A stretch of DNA of 64,000 bases, from positions 1-64,000 of the forward strand of contig SVON01000001.1 in assembly GCA_015066365.1 (NCBI GenBank), given 5' to 3'. The position numbers were made by a program, and so were the translations under genes. Under the pieces are notes generated by a model. That model was not told where the DNA came from, searched no databases, and saw only the letters and a list, made by a program, of their open reading frames with translations. Source of the DNA: Oscillospiraceae bacterium (GTDB taxonomy: Bacteria > Bacillota > Clostridia > Oscillospirales > Acutalibacteraceae). Shown here one piece after another: positions 30,985 through 40,478 of the stretch (its first letter is position 1; each line of letters starts with the position of its first letter).

Positions 30985-31678
30985 CCGGTATGTTTCCGAT
31001 AACCTCTCCCGGATTCGGGAAGAAATGCAAGAGGCGTGTCTTGCGGCAGGACGACCGGTGGATGCGGTGAAACTGCTGGCGGTGACCAAAACGGTAGAGC
31101 CGGAGCGCATCAACGAAGCCATCCGTCTGGGGGTGGCACAGATTGGTGAAAACCGGGTGCAGGAGTTTCTCAAAAAGAAGGACGACCTGCATCTGGATGG
31201 CGTACAAAAACATCTGATCGGCCATCTGCAAACCAATAAAGTACGCCAGATCGTGGGTCAGGTGGATATGATTCAGTCGGTGGATAGCCTTCGTTTGGCT
31301 GCTGCGATTGCCAAACGTTCTGAAGAGCTGTCCATCACCACCCCGGTTTTAGTAGAGGTGAACATCGGTGGGGAAGAGGCAAAGTCCGGAATCTCGCCGG
31401 AGGAATTGGAGGCACTTTTGAGCGAAATTGCTCCGCTCAAGGGAATTCACGTATGCGGATTGATGACAATTCCGCCGATTTTTGAAAAAGAATGCGAAAA
31501 ACGCAAGATTTTTTCAAAAATGTATCAACTGTTTGTTGACATTGGAGCAAAAAAATTAGATAATATAGATATGATGGAACTTTCTATGGGTATGTCCGAC
31601 GATTATCGGGAAGCCATCCTGGAAGGGTCCACAATGGTGCGGATCGGATCCGCGTTGTTTGGCAAACGAAACTATTAA
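30962..31678 (+). CDS. YggS/YlmE family PLP-binding protein
   Basis: KLLAVTKTVEPERINEAIRLGVAQIGENRVQE; HLIGHLQTNK. Confidence 0.95.
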   Translation: MTERLSDNRYVSDNLSRIREEMQEACLAAGRPVDAVKLLAVTKTVEPERINEAIRLGVAQIGENRVQEFLKKKDDLHLDGVQKHLIGHLQTNKVRQIVGQVDMIQSVDSLRLAAAIAKRSEELSITTPVLVEVNIGGEEAKSGISPEELEALLSEIAPLKGIHVCGLMTIPPIFEKECEKRKIFSKMYQLFVDIGAKKLDNIDMMELSMGMSDDYREAILEGSTMVRIGSALFGKRNY

Positions 31679-31696
31679 TTAAAATACATAGGAGGA

Positions 31697-32140
31697 ATGA
31701 ACATGAATTTCTTTGGTAAACTGTGGGGCGAAGAGCCTGAGTTCGAAGAGGAGAATGACCTGACCCTGGAGGAGCCCCGCAACAAAAAGCGTGGCGACGC
31801 GATGGAAGAGGTTTCTATTGACGCCCCCCGCAAGGGCAACAAGGTTGTGAACATTCATGCCACCGCTCAGCTGCAGGTGGTGCTGGTCAAGCCTGAGCGC
31901 TTTGACGACGCCAGCGCTGTGGCCGACCATCTGAACGCCAAGCGCACCGTGGTGCTGAACCTGGAGGGCGCGAACAAGGACGTTGCTCGCCGTATTCTGG
32001 ACTTCCTGAGCGGTGTGGCCTATGCCAACGACGGTCAGATCAAGAAGGTGGCCAACTGCACCTTTATCATCACCCCCTACAACGTGGGTCTGATGGGCGA
32101 TCTGCTGGACGAGCTGGAGAACAATGGACTGTATTTCTGA
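31697..32140 (+). CDS. sepF: Cell division protein SepF
   Basis: VLVKPERFDDASAVADHLNAKRTVVLNLEGANKDVARRILDFLSGVAYA. Confidence 0.94.
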   Translation: MNMNFFGKLWGEEPEFEEENDLTLEEPRNKKRGDAMEEVSIDAPRKGNKVVNIHATAQLQVVLVKPERFDDASAVADHLNAKRTVVLNLEGANKDVARRILDFLSGVAYANDGQIKKVANCTFIITPYNVGLMGDLLDELENNGLYF

Positions 32141-32882
32141 GGGATCGGATCCTCTCTTGTATTCCAGAATTGACGACACGGTACACCTGTGCGATAAGCG
32201 AGGGGTACCGTGCTTTCTGGGCTTTTTGGACCTGCGTGAGCAGGCGATGGCAGAGGATTATTTATCCCATCGTGGGTGTCTTTGGACCCTATACGGTGGT
32301 TATGATGAGGCGGAACGGCGTCTATTGGCGGTGTATCCGGACTATTATGAGCCCTCTGCTGAGGATTACCCTCTGTGTGTGGTAGCGTTTCGCTATCGCT
32401 CTGTGCGGGAGATTACCCACCGGGACGTGCTGGGTACGCTGATGGCTGCCGGCATCCGTCGGGACAAGATCGGTGATATTCTCTGCGGAGAAGGACTTTC
32501 CGTGGTGTTCCTGCGGGAGGAAATAGCGGATTTTGTCACCGAACAGATCGATCGCATCGGCGGTGAGGGCGTGACGGCACTGACGGATTATTCCGGTCCG
32601 CTACCGGTGAGCCACACCTATCAGGAGATAAAGGATACCATCGCCTCACCTCGTCTGGACGCGGTGGTTAAATCCCTTTTGCGCCTATCGCGGGAAAAAG
32701 CAGCGGAGCTCATTCGGTTAGGCTCGGTTTCGGTTAATCATCGACCGACCTTGTCGGTTTCGCTGGCTCTGACCGCTCCCTGTACGGTTTCGGTGCGGGG
32801 ATATGGACGCTATTTAATTGACACCATAGGCCCGGAAACCAAAAAAGGGCGCTTGTTGTTATGTGCTAGAAAATGTTTATAA
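32124..32882 (+). CDS. YlmH-type S4 domain RNA-binding protein
   Basis: FLGFLDLREQAMAEDYL; C-terminal S4 (SPRLDAVVKSLLRLSREKAAELIRLGSVSVNH). Confidence 0.92.
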   Translation: MDCISEGSDPLLYSRIDDTVHLCDKRGVPCFLGFLDLREQAMAEDYLSHRGCLWTLYGGYDEAERRLLAVYPDYYEPSAEDYPLCVVAFRYRSVREITHRDVLGTLMAAGIRRDKIGDILCGEGLSVVFLREEIADFVTEQIDRIGGEGVTALTDYSGPLPVSHTYQEIKDTIASPRLDAVVKSLLRLSREKAAELIRLGSVSVNHRPTLSVSLALTAPCTVSVRGYGRYLIDTIGPETKKGRLLLCARKCL

Positions 32883-32901
32883 GATAGAGGAAGGTACGAT
32901 T

Positions 32902-33498
32902 ATGCTGACTGCAAAAGACATTCGAGAAGTAAAGTTTAACCGCTCCATGGGTGGTTATAAAACGGCGGAAGTGGATGAGTTTCTGGACCGTTGCGCTGAC
33001 GTGGTGGAGGAACTGACCAATCAGAACAACGAGAACACCCGCAAGATGCAGGTGCTGGCCGAGACCATCGTGGACTATCGCAATCAGGAGGACAGCATTC
33101 GTTCTGCTCTCATCAGCGCTCAGCGTATGAGCGAGTCGGTGATTTCGGATGCACGCAAGCAGGCAGACGACATTCTGGAAGCTGCCCGCAACGAGGCAAA
33201 AGTTATGCATGAAAAGGCGTTGGCAGATACTGCGGCAGAGCACGAAGAACTGCGCCGCATTCGCCAGGAAGTGGCCGATTTTAAGGCGAAATTGCTCTCG
33301 GCTTATCGTGAGCACCTCACGATGATCGGTGTGCTGGAGGATGCTCCCATCGAGCCCGAGAAGAAGCCGGAAACCCCCAGCTTTAATCCTCCTGAGCCTA
33401 CGGCACAGAAGGTGACGCTGGTGCACGAGCGTGAACTTATTGGTGACACCCGTGAGATGCCGGACTTCTCTGCCTTTGAGCTGAAAGACGACGAATAA
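32902..33498 (+). CDS. divIVA: DivIVA domain-containing protein
   Basis: MLTAKDIREVKFNRSMGGYKTAEVDEFLDRCADVVEEL plus coiled coil. Confidence 0.93.
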   Translation: MLTAKDIREVKFNRSMGGYKTAEVDEFLDRCADVVEELTNQNNENTRKMQVLAETIVDYRNQEDSIRSALISAQRMSESVISDARKQADDILEAARNEAKVMHEKALADTAAEHEELRRIRQEVADFKAKLLSAYREHLTMIGVLEDAPIEPEKKPETPSFNPPEPTAQKVTLVHERELIGDTREMPDFSAFELKDDE

Positions 33499-33504
33499 AA
33501 TACA

Positions 33505-33536
33505 GGGATCGGACCTGCCCGGTCCGATCCCTTTTT
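33505..33536 (+). terminator. Intrinsic terminator after divIVA
   Basis: GGGATCGGACC-tgccc-GGTCCGATCCCTTTTT. Confidence 0.9.
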
Positions 33537-33565
33537 CTTGATTATGCGATGTTAGGAGTGAGCGT

Positions 33566-34102
33566 ATGGCTCTGCTTTGGGTAATGCCACTGACAGCGGC
33601 TCTGGTTTATGCGGACCAGTTGTCCAAACTGTGGGCGGTTGCCTATCTGAACCTTGGAGATCTTCCGGTTGAGTGGATTCCCGGTGTGATCAATTTCAAA
33701 CTTCACTATAATACCGGAATCGGATGGAGTATGCTAGAGGGGCAATACTGGATCTTTGTTCCGCTATCCGTTTTGATTTCCCTGTTTTTCGTTGTCGTGT
33801 TATTGCGTAGCCCTTTGCGAAAAAAATGGTGGTTTGACTTGATCTGTGCGCTGATTCTTTCCGGTGCCATCGGCAATCTGATCGATCGCATCGGTTGCGG
33901 TAAGGTGACGGATTTCATCTCCTTTGCGTTTATGGATTTCCCTACCTTTAACGTGGCGGACTGCTGTGTGGTGGTGGGGGCAATCGCGTTGTTTGTTGCC
34001 ATTCTGTTTGGAATGAAAAAGGTGGAGGACGTACCCCTGCGTACCCTTTTATTCAACATCCCGGTCAAGAATAAGGAGAAGCAAGATGGCTCAGACGTAT
34101 GA
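33566..34102 (+). CDS. lspA: Lipoprotein signal peptidase
   Basis: YADQLSKLWAV, FKLHYNTGIGWSML, GAIGNLIDRIGCGKVTDFI, NVADCCVV. Confidence 0.95.
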   Translation: MALLWVMPLTAALVYADQLSKLWAVAYLNLGDLPVEWIPGVINFKLHYNTGIGWSMLEGQYWIFVPLSVLISLFFVVVLLRSPLRKKWWFDLICALILSGAIGNLIDRIGCGKVTDFISFAFMDFPTFNVADCCVVVGAIALFVAILFGMKKVEDVPLRTLLFNIPVKNKEKQDGSDV

Positions 34103-35006
34103 GTGGGCTGTGACGGCACAGCAAGCCGGTGTTCGGCTGGACGCTCTGCTGGCGCAGGAGTTGGACATCAGCCGTTCTCAGGCGCAACAATGGTTGGAAA
34201 AAGGCTTGGTTTCTGCGGCAGGTAAGGCGCTGAACAAAAAAGATAAACTCAAAGAGGGAGCCCTCGTGACGGTAGAGGTCCCGGACCCCGTCAGTTACGA
34301 CGTGCAGGCCGAGAATATCCCTCTGGATATCGTCTATGAGGATGCACATCTGCTGGTGGTAAACAAACCCAAGGGCATGGTGGTTCACCCCGCGGCGGGC
34401 CATTATTCCGGCACGCTGGTCAATGCACTGATGCATCATTGTGGCGACAGCTTATCCGGCATCAACGGGGTGCTGCGGCCCGGTATTGTCCATCGCATCG
34501 ATAGGGATACCAGCGGCCTGCTGATGGTGGCGAAAAGCGATGCTGCCCATCAAGGATTGGCGGAGCAGATCAAAGCACACTCCTTCACCCGCGTTTACGA
34601 GGCGATGGTGGTGGGCCACCCAAAAGACGATGCCGGAACGGTGAGTGCGCCGATTGGGCGGCATCCGCACAACCGAAAGAAAATGGCGGTGATCACCACC
34701 AACGCCAAGGAGGCGACCACCCATTACGAGGTGCTGTGCCGTTATCCCGGTTATTCCCATCTGCGGCTGAAACTGGAAACGGGGCGCACCCACCAGATTC
34801 GTGTGCATATGGCGCATATCGGTCATCCGGTAGCTGGTGATACGGTCTATGGTGCAGAAAAACAGCCTAAGATTTGTCAGGCTTTGAACGGTCAATGCCT
34901 TCACGCCAAGTGCGTGGGTTTTGTTCATCCCATTACCGGAGAGGAATTGTATTTCGAGAGTGAATTGCCGGGTTATTTTACTGACTTTATTGAAAAGTTG
35001 CAATAA
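34086..35006 (+). CDS. RluA/RluD family pseudouridine synthase
   Basis: N-terminal S4; VHRIDRDTSGLLMVAKSD catalytic Asp motif. Confidence 0.95.
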   Translation: MAQTYEWAVTAQQAGVRLDALLAQELDISRSQAQQWLEKGLVSAAGKALNKKDKLKEGALVTVEVPDPVSYDVQAENIPLDIVYEDAHLLVVNKPKGMVVHPAAGHYSGTLVNALMHHCGDSLSGINGVLRPGIVHRIDRDTSGLLMVAKSDAAHQGLAEQIKAHSFTRVYEAMVVGHPKDDAGTVSAPIGRHPHNRKKMAVITTNAKEATTHYEVLCRYPGYSHLRLKLETGRTHQIRVHMAHIGHPVAGDTVYGAEKQPKICQALNGQCLHAKCVGFVHPITGEELYFESELPGYFTDFIEKLQ

Positions 35007-35042
35007 AAAAAGAACCGACACGATCGTGTCGGTTCTTTTTTA
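35004..35042 (+). terminator. Intrinsic terminator between convergent rluD-like and glnS
   Basis: AAAAAAAGAACCGACACGATCGTGTCGGTTCTTTTTT. Confidence 0.92.
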
Positions 35043-35047
35043 TTACC

Positions 35048-36709
35048 TTATTTCGCTTTGAAGCTATCTTTCAGAGAAACGGAGCGGTTGAACACCAACG
35101 CGCCGGGCTTGCTGTCTTTGTTGTCCACGCAGAAATAGCCCAAACGCATAAACTGGTAGGAAGCGGGGGCGGTGGCCTCTGCCAGAGCAGCCTCCAGCTT
35201 GCAGTTCTGCAGGGTCTCCAGAGAGTTCTCCGCCAGGCAGTCCAGGAAGTTCTTGTCGCCGGCATCCGGGTCAGCATCGGCAAACAGGTTGGAATACAGC
35301 CGCACCTCGGCGTCTACGGCAGAGGCGGCATCCACCCAGTGGATGGTGGATTTCACTTTGCGGCCATCGGCGGTGTTGCCACCCTTGCTGTCAGGATCGT
35401 ACTCAGCCAGCACTTCGATGATGTTGCCGGCTTCGTCCTTGACACAGCCGGTACACTTAACCACATAGGCACCTTTCAGACGAACCTCGTTGCCGGGGAA
35501 CAGACGGAAATACTTCGGGATCGGCTCCTCCATAAAGTCGTCAGCCTCGATCCACAGATGTTTGGAGAAGGTGACCTGGCGGGTGCCGTCTTCCGGCTTG
35601 GAGGGGTTATTCTCTACGGTAAACACGTCGGTCTGGTCGTCGGGATAGTTGGTGAGGGTCAGCTTCACCGGACGGAGCACCGCCATAGCGCGCTGAGCGT
35701 TCTCGTTGAGATCCTCGCGCAGACAAGCCTCCAGCAGAGCGACCTCTACGGTGTTGGGTACCTTGGCTACGCCGATCTTGTCGCAGAAGGTGCGGATGGA
35801 GTTGGCAGTATAGCCACGGCGGCGCAGACCGCACAGGGTAGGCATCCGGGGATCGTCCCAACCGGATACGTAATTCTCCTCCACCAGCTTGCGGAGTTTG
35901 CGCTTGGACATAACGGTATAGTTAATACCTAGACGAGCAAACTCAATCTGGCGGGGATCGGCCTCAATATCCACGTTTTGCACCACCCAGTTGTACAACG
36001 GACGGTGATCCTCAAACTCCAGAGAGCAGAGAGAGTGGGTGATATGCTCCATCATATCCTCGATGGGATGGGCAAAGTCGTACATGGGATAGATGCACCA
36101 CTTGTTGCCCTGACGGTGATGGTGGCAGTGGTTGATGCGGTAGATGACCGGGTCGCGCATGTTGAAGTTGCCGCTGGCCAGATCAATCTTGGCGCGCAGA
36201 GTCATACGACCGTCCTCAAACTCACCGGCGCGCATCCGGGCAAACAGGTCCAGGCTCTCCTCGATGGGGCGGTCGCGATAGGGGCTGACCGCAGGATGGG
36301 TCAGGTCACCGCGATTTTCGCGCACCTGATCGGGGGTTTGCTCACAGACGTAGGCCAGACCTTTCTTAATCAGACCGATAGCCTGCTCATACATCACCTC
36401 AAAATAGTCGGAGGCGTAGTAGAAACGGTCGTCCCAGTCAAAGCCCAGCCAGTGAATATCCTCTTTGATGGCGTCCACAAACTCCTCATCCTCTTTGGTG
36501 GGGTTGGTGTCGTCCATACGCAGGTTGCACAGGCCGCCGTATTTTAGCGCGGTGCCAAAGTCGATGCACAGCGCCTTGGCGTGACCGATGTGCAGATAAC
36601 CGTTGGGCTCCGGCGGAAAACGGGTGTGCACCTTTTTGCCGTAGCAACGGCCGCCCTCGGCCAATTCCTCATCAATAATGGCGTGGATAAAGTTGGTATT
36701 TTCAGCCAT
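35048..36709 (-). CDS. glnS: Glutaminyl-tRNA synthetase
   Basis: VHTRFPPEPNGYLHIGHAKALCIDFG; VMSKRKLRKL (KMSKS-like). Confidence 0.96.
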   Translation of the reverse strand: MAENTNFIHAIIDEELAEGGRCYGKKVHTRFPPEPNGYLHIGHAKALCIDFGTALKYGGLCNLRMDDTNPTKEDEEFVDAIKEDIHWLGFDWDDRFYYASDYFEVMYEQAIGLIKKGLAYVCEQTPDQVRENRGDLTHPAVSPYRDRPIEESLDLFARMRAGEFEDGRMTLRAKIDLASGNFNMRDPVIYRINHCHHHRQGNKWCIYPMYDFAHPIEDMMEHITHSLCSLEFEDHRPLYNWVVQNVDIEADPRQIEFARLGINYTVMSKRKLRKLVEENYVSGWDDPRMPTLCGLRRRGYTANSIRTFCDKIGVAKVPNTVEVALLEACLREDLNENAQRAMAVLRPVKLTLTNYPDDQTDVFTVENNPSKPEDGTRQVTFSKHLWIEADDFMEEPIPKYFRLFPGNEVRLKGAYVVKCTGCVKDEAGNIIEVLAEYDPDSKGGNTADGRKVKSTIHWVDAASAVDAEVRLYSNLFADADPDAGDKNFLDCLAENSLETLQNCKLEAALAEATAPASYQFMRLGYFCVDNKDSKPGALVFNRSVSLKDSFKAK

Positions 36710-36726
36710 GAATAATCACCTCTAGT

Positions 36727-38385
36727 TTATTTCGAAAACATATCGATTGCGGTCTGCAGACGGGCATTCACCACATCGGGTCCCAAGGTCTGCATAATCG
36801 AGCACAGATCGGGGGTATTGCGGCGACCGGTCATCGCGATGCGGATGACGCTGCTCACATCGCCTACGTGGCCTTTCCAGGCGGAGGGGTCAGCCTTATA
36901 CTGCTTTACGTCGGGGCAGAAGCCCAGTTCCTCACAGATGCTCTTAACGGTGGCAAACCAAGCGTCCTTATCCTCGGACGGGTTGTATACGGTGGCATAC
37001 TTGGCCAGAATAGCGGCCGCATCGGCAGGTGCAATAGTTTCGGGCAACTCCAGAGCGTTTTGATAAGTCTCGGGGAAGAAGAAGGAGATGTAATCCGGCA
37101 CCTCACTCCATTTGGCGATATCCTTACGGGGTTTGGCGTTGCCGCGGTCGATGGAGAAGATGCGCAGGGTGTAGTCCATATCCCGCTTCAGCAGATCGGC
37201 AAAGCCTTGGTCGTATTCCTCGGCCCAGGCAATCACCTTGTCTGTGACGGTCTTGGCGTCCATCCGGGCGATGGTGGTCTTGCTCACGTCATTGAGCTTC
37301 ACCAGGTCAAACAGAGCACCGGACACACTCATCTTCTTCAGATTGAACTTGAAATCGGAACGGGGCGCGGTCTGATTGCGACGGCGCCAATCTTCAAAGT
37401 CACTGTTGGCGATGGTCAGCAGATACTCCAGTACGCTGTCAGCGGGATAACCTTGCTGTGCGTAGAAGTGCATAGCCGCCTGGGGGTCTTTGCGCTTGGA
37501 AAGTTTGCGCTTATTGCCGTTGTCCTCCACCATAATGGGGCTGACGTGAGCGTATTTTGGGGGCTTAAAGCCCAGCGTTTTGAACAGTTGCAGATGCTTC
37601 GGTACGGAAGAGATCCACTCATCACCGCGGATGACGTGGGTGGTGCGCATCAGGTGGTCGTCCACCGCGTGAGCAAAGTGATAGGTGGGGATGCCATCGG
37701 ACTTCAGCAGAACAATGTCTTCGTCGTTTTCCGGCATCTCGATGGTGCCCTTGATCATATCGTCAAACTTGATGCGGTGTTCCTCGCTACCCATCGATCG
37801 CAGGCGCACCACGTAGGGGGCGCCCTGCTGAATCTTCTCCAGAGCCTCTTCGGCAGTCAGGTTGCGGCAGATGGCGTACTTGCCATAATAACCGGTGCGG
37901 TCTTTAGCGGCCTCCTGAGCCTCGCGGGCAGCCTGGCGCTGCTCCTCAGAGCAGAAGCAGGGATAAGCCAGGTTCTGCTCTACCAAGCTTTTTACATAGG
38001 TGTGGTAGATGGTGGCACGCTGGCTCTGCTGATAGGGACCATAGTCGCCGGAGATCACACCGGGAGCTACAAAGCCTTCGTCAATGGTTAGGCCGAAATC
38101 GTTCATACCCTTCAGGATGTCGTCGGCGCCGCCCTCCACTTCGCGCTTTTTGTCGGTGTCCTCCAGACGGAAGAAGAACACACCGTCGGTAGCGTCGGCG
38201 GTCATCCGGTTGACCATCGAGGTGAAGAACGTGCCCAGATGGAGATAGCCGGTGGGGGAGGGAGCGATGCGGGTAACCCGCGCCCCTTCCTTTAACTGGC
38301 GGATGGGATATTTCTCTTCGTATTCGGCGGGGGTGATGGTCACATCCGGGAACATTACCTCAGCCAGTTGCTTATAAATCGACAT
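36727..38385 (-). CDS. gltX: Glutamyl-tRNA synthetase
   Basis: TRIAPSPTGYLHLGTFFTSMVNR; KRKLSKRKDPQA; start at ATG 38385 with AGGAGG upstream. Confidence 0.93.
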   Translation of the reverse strand: MSIYKQLAEVMFPDVTITPAEYEEKYPIRQLKEGARVTRIAPSPTGYLHLGTFFTSMVNRMTADATDGVFFFRLEDTDKKREVEGGADDILKGMNDFGLTIDEGFVAPGVISGDYGPYQQSQRATIYHTYVKSLVEQNLAYPCFCSEEQRQAAREAQEAAKDRTGYYGKYAICRNLTAEEALEKIQQGAPYVVRLRSMGSEEHRIKFDDMIKGTIEMPENDEDIVLLKSDGIPTYHFAHAVDDHLMRTTHVIRGDEWISSVPKHLQLFKTLGFKPPKYAHVSPIMVEDNGNKRKLSKRKDPQAAMHFYAQQGYPADSVLEYLLTIANSDFEDWRRRNQTAPRSDFKFNLKKMSVSGALFDLVKLNDVSKTTIARMDAKTVTDKVIAWAEEYDQGFADLLKRDMDYTLRIFSIDRGNAKPRKDIAKWSEVPDYISFFFPETYQNALELPETIAPADAAAILAKYATVYNPSEDKDAWFATVKSICEELGFCPDVKQYKADPSAWKGHVGDVSSVIRIAMTGRRNTPDLCSIMQTLGPDVVNARLQTAIDMFSK

Positions 38386-38416
38386 AGGAAGCCTCCTGTG
38401 TAAACTAATCTTATAT

Positions 38417-38445
38417 ATTTTACATTTATCTATTGAAAATGTCAA
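38417..38445 (-). promoter_or_regulatory. Putative sigma-A promoter of gltX-glnS: TTGACA-N17-TAAAAT
   Basis: -35 complement 38440-38445, -10 complement 38417-38422. Confidence 0.65.
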
Positions 38446-38462
38446 CGGATGTATGGTAATAT
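38433..38462 (+). promoter_or_regulatory. Putative promoter of trpS: TTGAAA-N18-TAATAT with TGn extension
   Basis: -35 38433-38438; TGGTAATAT at 38454-38462. Confidence 0.5.
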
Positions 38463-38501
38463 ATAGGTAACTTTTTTAGAAAATGATTGCGAGGAATCGT
38501 T

Positions 38502-39521
38502 ATGGACAACCAAAATACCGAAATTGTACGCAAAAAACGGATGCTCAGCCTGATCCAGCCCACCGGTACGCCCACGTTGGGCAACTATCTGGGTGCCCAA
38601 CGTAACTGGGTGCGGATGCAGGATGAGTTTGACGGCATCTATGCCGTCGCCGATCTGCACGCTATTACGGTGCGTCAGGAGCCGGCCAAACTGCGCCAGC
38701 AGATCACCGAGATGTTTGCGTTGTTGCTTGCCATCGGTCTGGACCCGGAGAAGAACCTTTTGTTTGTGCAGTCCCACGTGCCGGCTCACTCTCAGCTGTG
38801 CTGGCTCTTAAACTGCAACACCCAGTTTGGTGAATTGTCCCGTATGACCCAGTTTAAGGATAAGTCTGCTAAACACGCGGATAACATCAACCTGGGCCTG
38901 TTTGCCTATCCTTCTCTGATGGCGGCGGATATCCTGCTGTACCAGGCGGATTACGTGCCGGTAGGAGCCGACCAGAAACAGCACTGTGAGCTGACCCGCA
39001 ATATTGCGGAGCGGTTTAACGGTGTATACGGCAATACGTTCACCATTCCGGAGCCTTATATTATGCAGACCTGTGCCCGCGTGCGCTCTCTGCAGGATCC
39101 CACCAAGAAGATGTCTAAGTCCGATGAGAATGTGAACTCTTATATCTCGTTAAAGGATGATAAGGATACTATTCTGCGGAAGTTCCGCCGTGCCGTCACC
39201 GATAGCGAGGCGTGTGTACGCTACGCCGAGGGCAAGGACGGCATCAACAATCTGATGGAGATCTATTCGGCCATCACCAACAAGAACTATGCTGAGATCG
39301 AAGCGGAGTTTGCCGGTCGTGGCTACGGCGATTTTAAAACCGCGGTGGGTGAGGCTGTGGCTGAGGAATTGCGTCCTATTCAGGAGCGCCTGACGGTGCT
39401 GATGGCCGATAAGGCACAGCTTGCCCAGCTCATGAAAGATGGCGCTGAAAAGGCTCAGTACGTTGCCTCTAAGACCCTGGCCAAGGCCCAGAAGAAGATG
39501 GGCTACGTGATGTTGAAATAA
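38502..39521 (+). CDS. trpS: Tryptophanyl-tRNA synthetase
   Basis: LSLIQPTGTPTLGNYLGAQRNW; PTKKMSKSDEN. Confidence 0.97.
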   Translation: MDNQNTEIVRKKRMLSLIQPTGTPTLGNYLGAQRNWVRMQDEFDGIYAVADLHAITVRQEPAKLRQQITEMFALLLAIGLDPEKNLLFVQSHVPAHSQLCWLLNCNTQFGELSRMTQFKDKSAKHADNINLGLFAYPSLMAADILLYQADYVPVGADQKQHCELTRNIAERFNGVYGNTFTIPEPYIMQTCARVRSLQDPTKKMSKSDENVNSYISLKDDKDTILRKFRRAVTDSEACVRYAEGKDGINNLMEIYSAITNKNYAEIEAEFAGRGYGDFKTAVGEAVAEELRPIQERLTVLMADKAQLAQLMKDGAEKAQYVASKTLAKAQKKMGYVMLK

Positions 39522-40400
39522 TCATACGCCGGTTAAGTCAAAGGTGGGGATCATTTCCGTTCCGTTGCTTTCTCGATCCTGCACGTATCCGTTTAATTCT
39601 AAGTCCGATAAATGCCCCCACACCTTGTCGCATTCCCGGCGGGTGAGGGGGCGTTGCAATTCTTTGTGCCCCGCTAAATCACCGTAAGGGGTGTACTGGA
39701 ACATCAGGCTTACCCAGACGTTTTCTACGGTAGCCAACCAGTTCAGCACCTCGATGGAGTTTTGGGTATGACCGGGCAAAACCAAATGGCGCACAAGGGT
39801 GCCTCTCTGAGCCACCCCCTCTTCGTCCAGTATCATCGGACCGGTCTGCCGCACCATTTCTTGAATGGCGGCAGAATTATATTGGAAGTAATCCGGGGCA
39901 TCGGATAGGGCAGAGGAGAGGGAGGAATCGACGTATTTGCAATCCGGCAAATACAGGTCGATGAGCCCATCCAACATGTTTAGCGTTTCCACCCGTTCAT
40001 AGCCACCGGTGTTGTATAAAACCGGGATGTTTGGCTTGTAAAGTTCTAACGCTTTACACAAAGAAACGGCGTAATGAGTGGGGTTGACGAGGTTGATGTT
40101 GTGCGCGCCTGCCTGTTCCAACTCGCGGAAGATATCGGCAAGCCGTTCCGGTGTGATGACTTTCCCGTACCGCTCGTGGCTGATTTCGCGGTTTTGGCAG
40201 AACACGCAACCAAGCGTGCAGCCGGAGAAAAAAACAGTTCCGGAACCGCGGGTGCCACTGATGCAGGGCTCTTCGCCAAAATGAAGTGCGGCTCGGGCTA
40301 CCACCAGCTCTGCCGGCATGCCGCAATAGCCGCCGCGATTGCTGTTTTCGGTTCGTTCTGCCCGGCATTGGCGTGGGCAGAGTGAGCAGATAAAAGACAT
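39522..40400 (-). CDS. Orphan radical SAM protein (PflA-like activase family)
   Basis: FICSLCPRQCRAER N-terminal Cys motif; FFSGCTLGCVFCQN (CxxxCxxC). Confidence 0.9.
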   Translation of the reverse strand: MSFICSLCPRQCRAERTENSNRGGYCGMPAELVVARAALHFGEEPCISGTRGSGTVFFSGCTLGCVFCQNREISHERYGKVITPERLADIFRELEQAGAHNINLVNPTHYAVSLCKALELYKPNIPVLYNTGGYERVETLNMLDGLIDLYLPDCKYVDSSLSSALSDAPDYFQYNSAAIQEMVRQTGPMILDEEGVAQRGTLVRHLVLPGHTQNSIEVLNWLATVENVWVSLMFQYTPYGDLAGHKELQRPLTRRECDKVWGHLSDLELNGYVQDRESNGTEMIPTFDLTGV

Positions 40401-40426
40401 ACCGGACACCTCCTTACACATACACT
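40399..40426 (+). promoter_or_regulatory. Candidate SigE-type promoter of the LUD gene: ATA-N17-CATACACT
   Basis: ATA at 40399-40401, CATACACT at 40419-40426; no clear sigma-A promoter seen on this strand. Confidence 0.4.
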
Positions 40427-40428
40427 GT

Positions 40429-40457
40429 ATTTTACCAAATTTTCTTTTCTATTTCAA
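40429..40457 (-). promoter_or_regulatory. Putative sigma-A promoter of radical SAM gene: TTGAAA-N17-TAAAAT
   Basis: -35 complement 40452-40457, -10 complement 40429-40434. Confidence 0.55.
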
Positions 40458-40478
40458 CCATTGAAAGGGGATTTTTCT

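Noticed and set aside
36868-38091. 407-aa plus-strand ORF opposite gltX
   Set aside because: Codon-registered antisense of gltX; no domain, no credible promoter or RBS.
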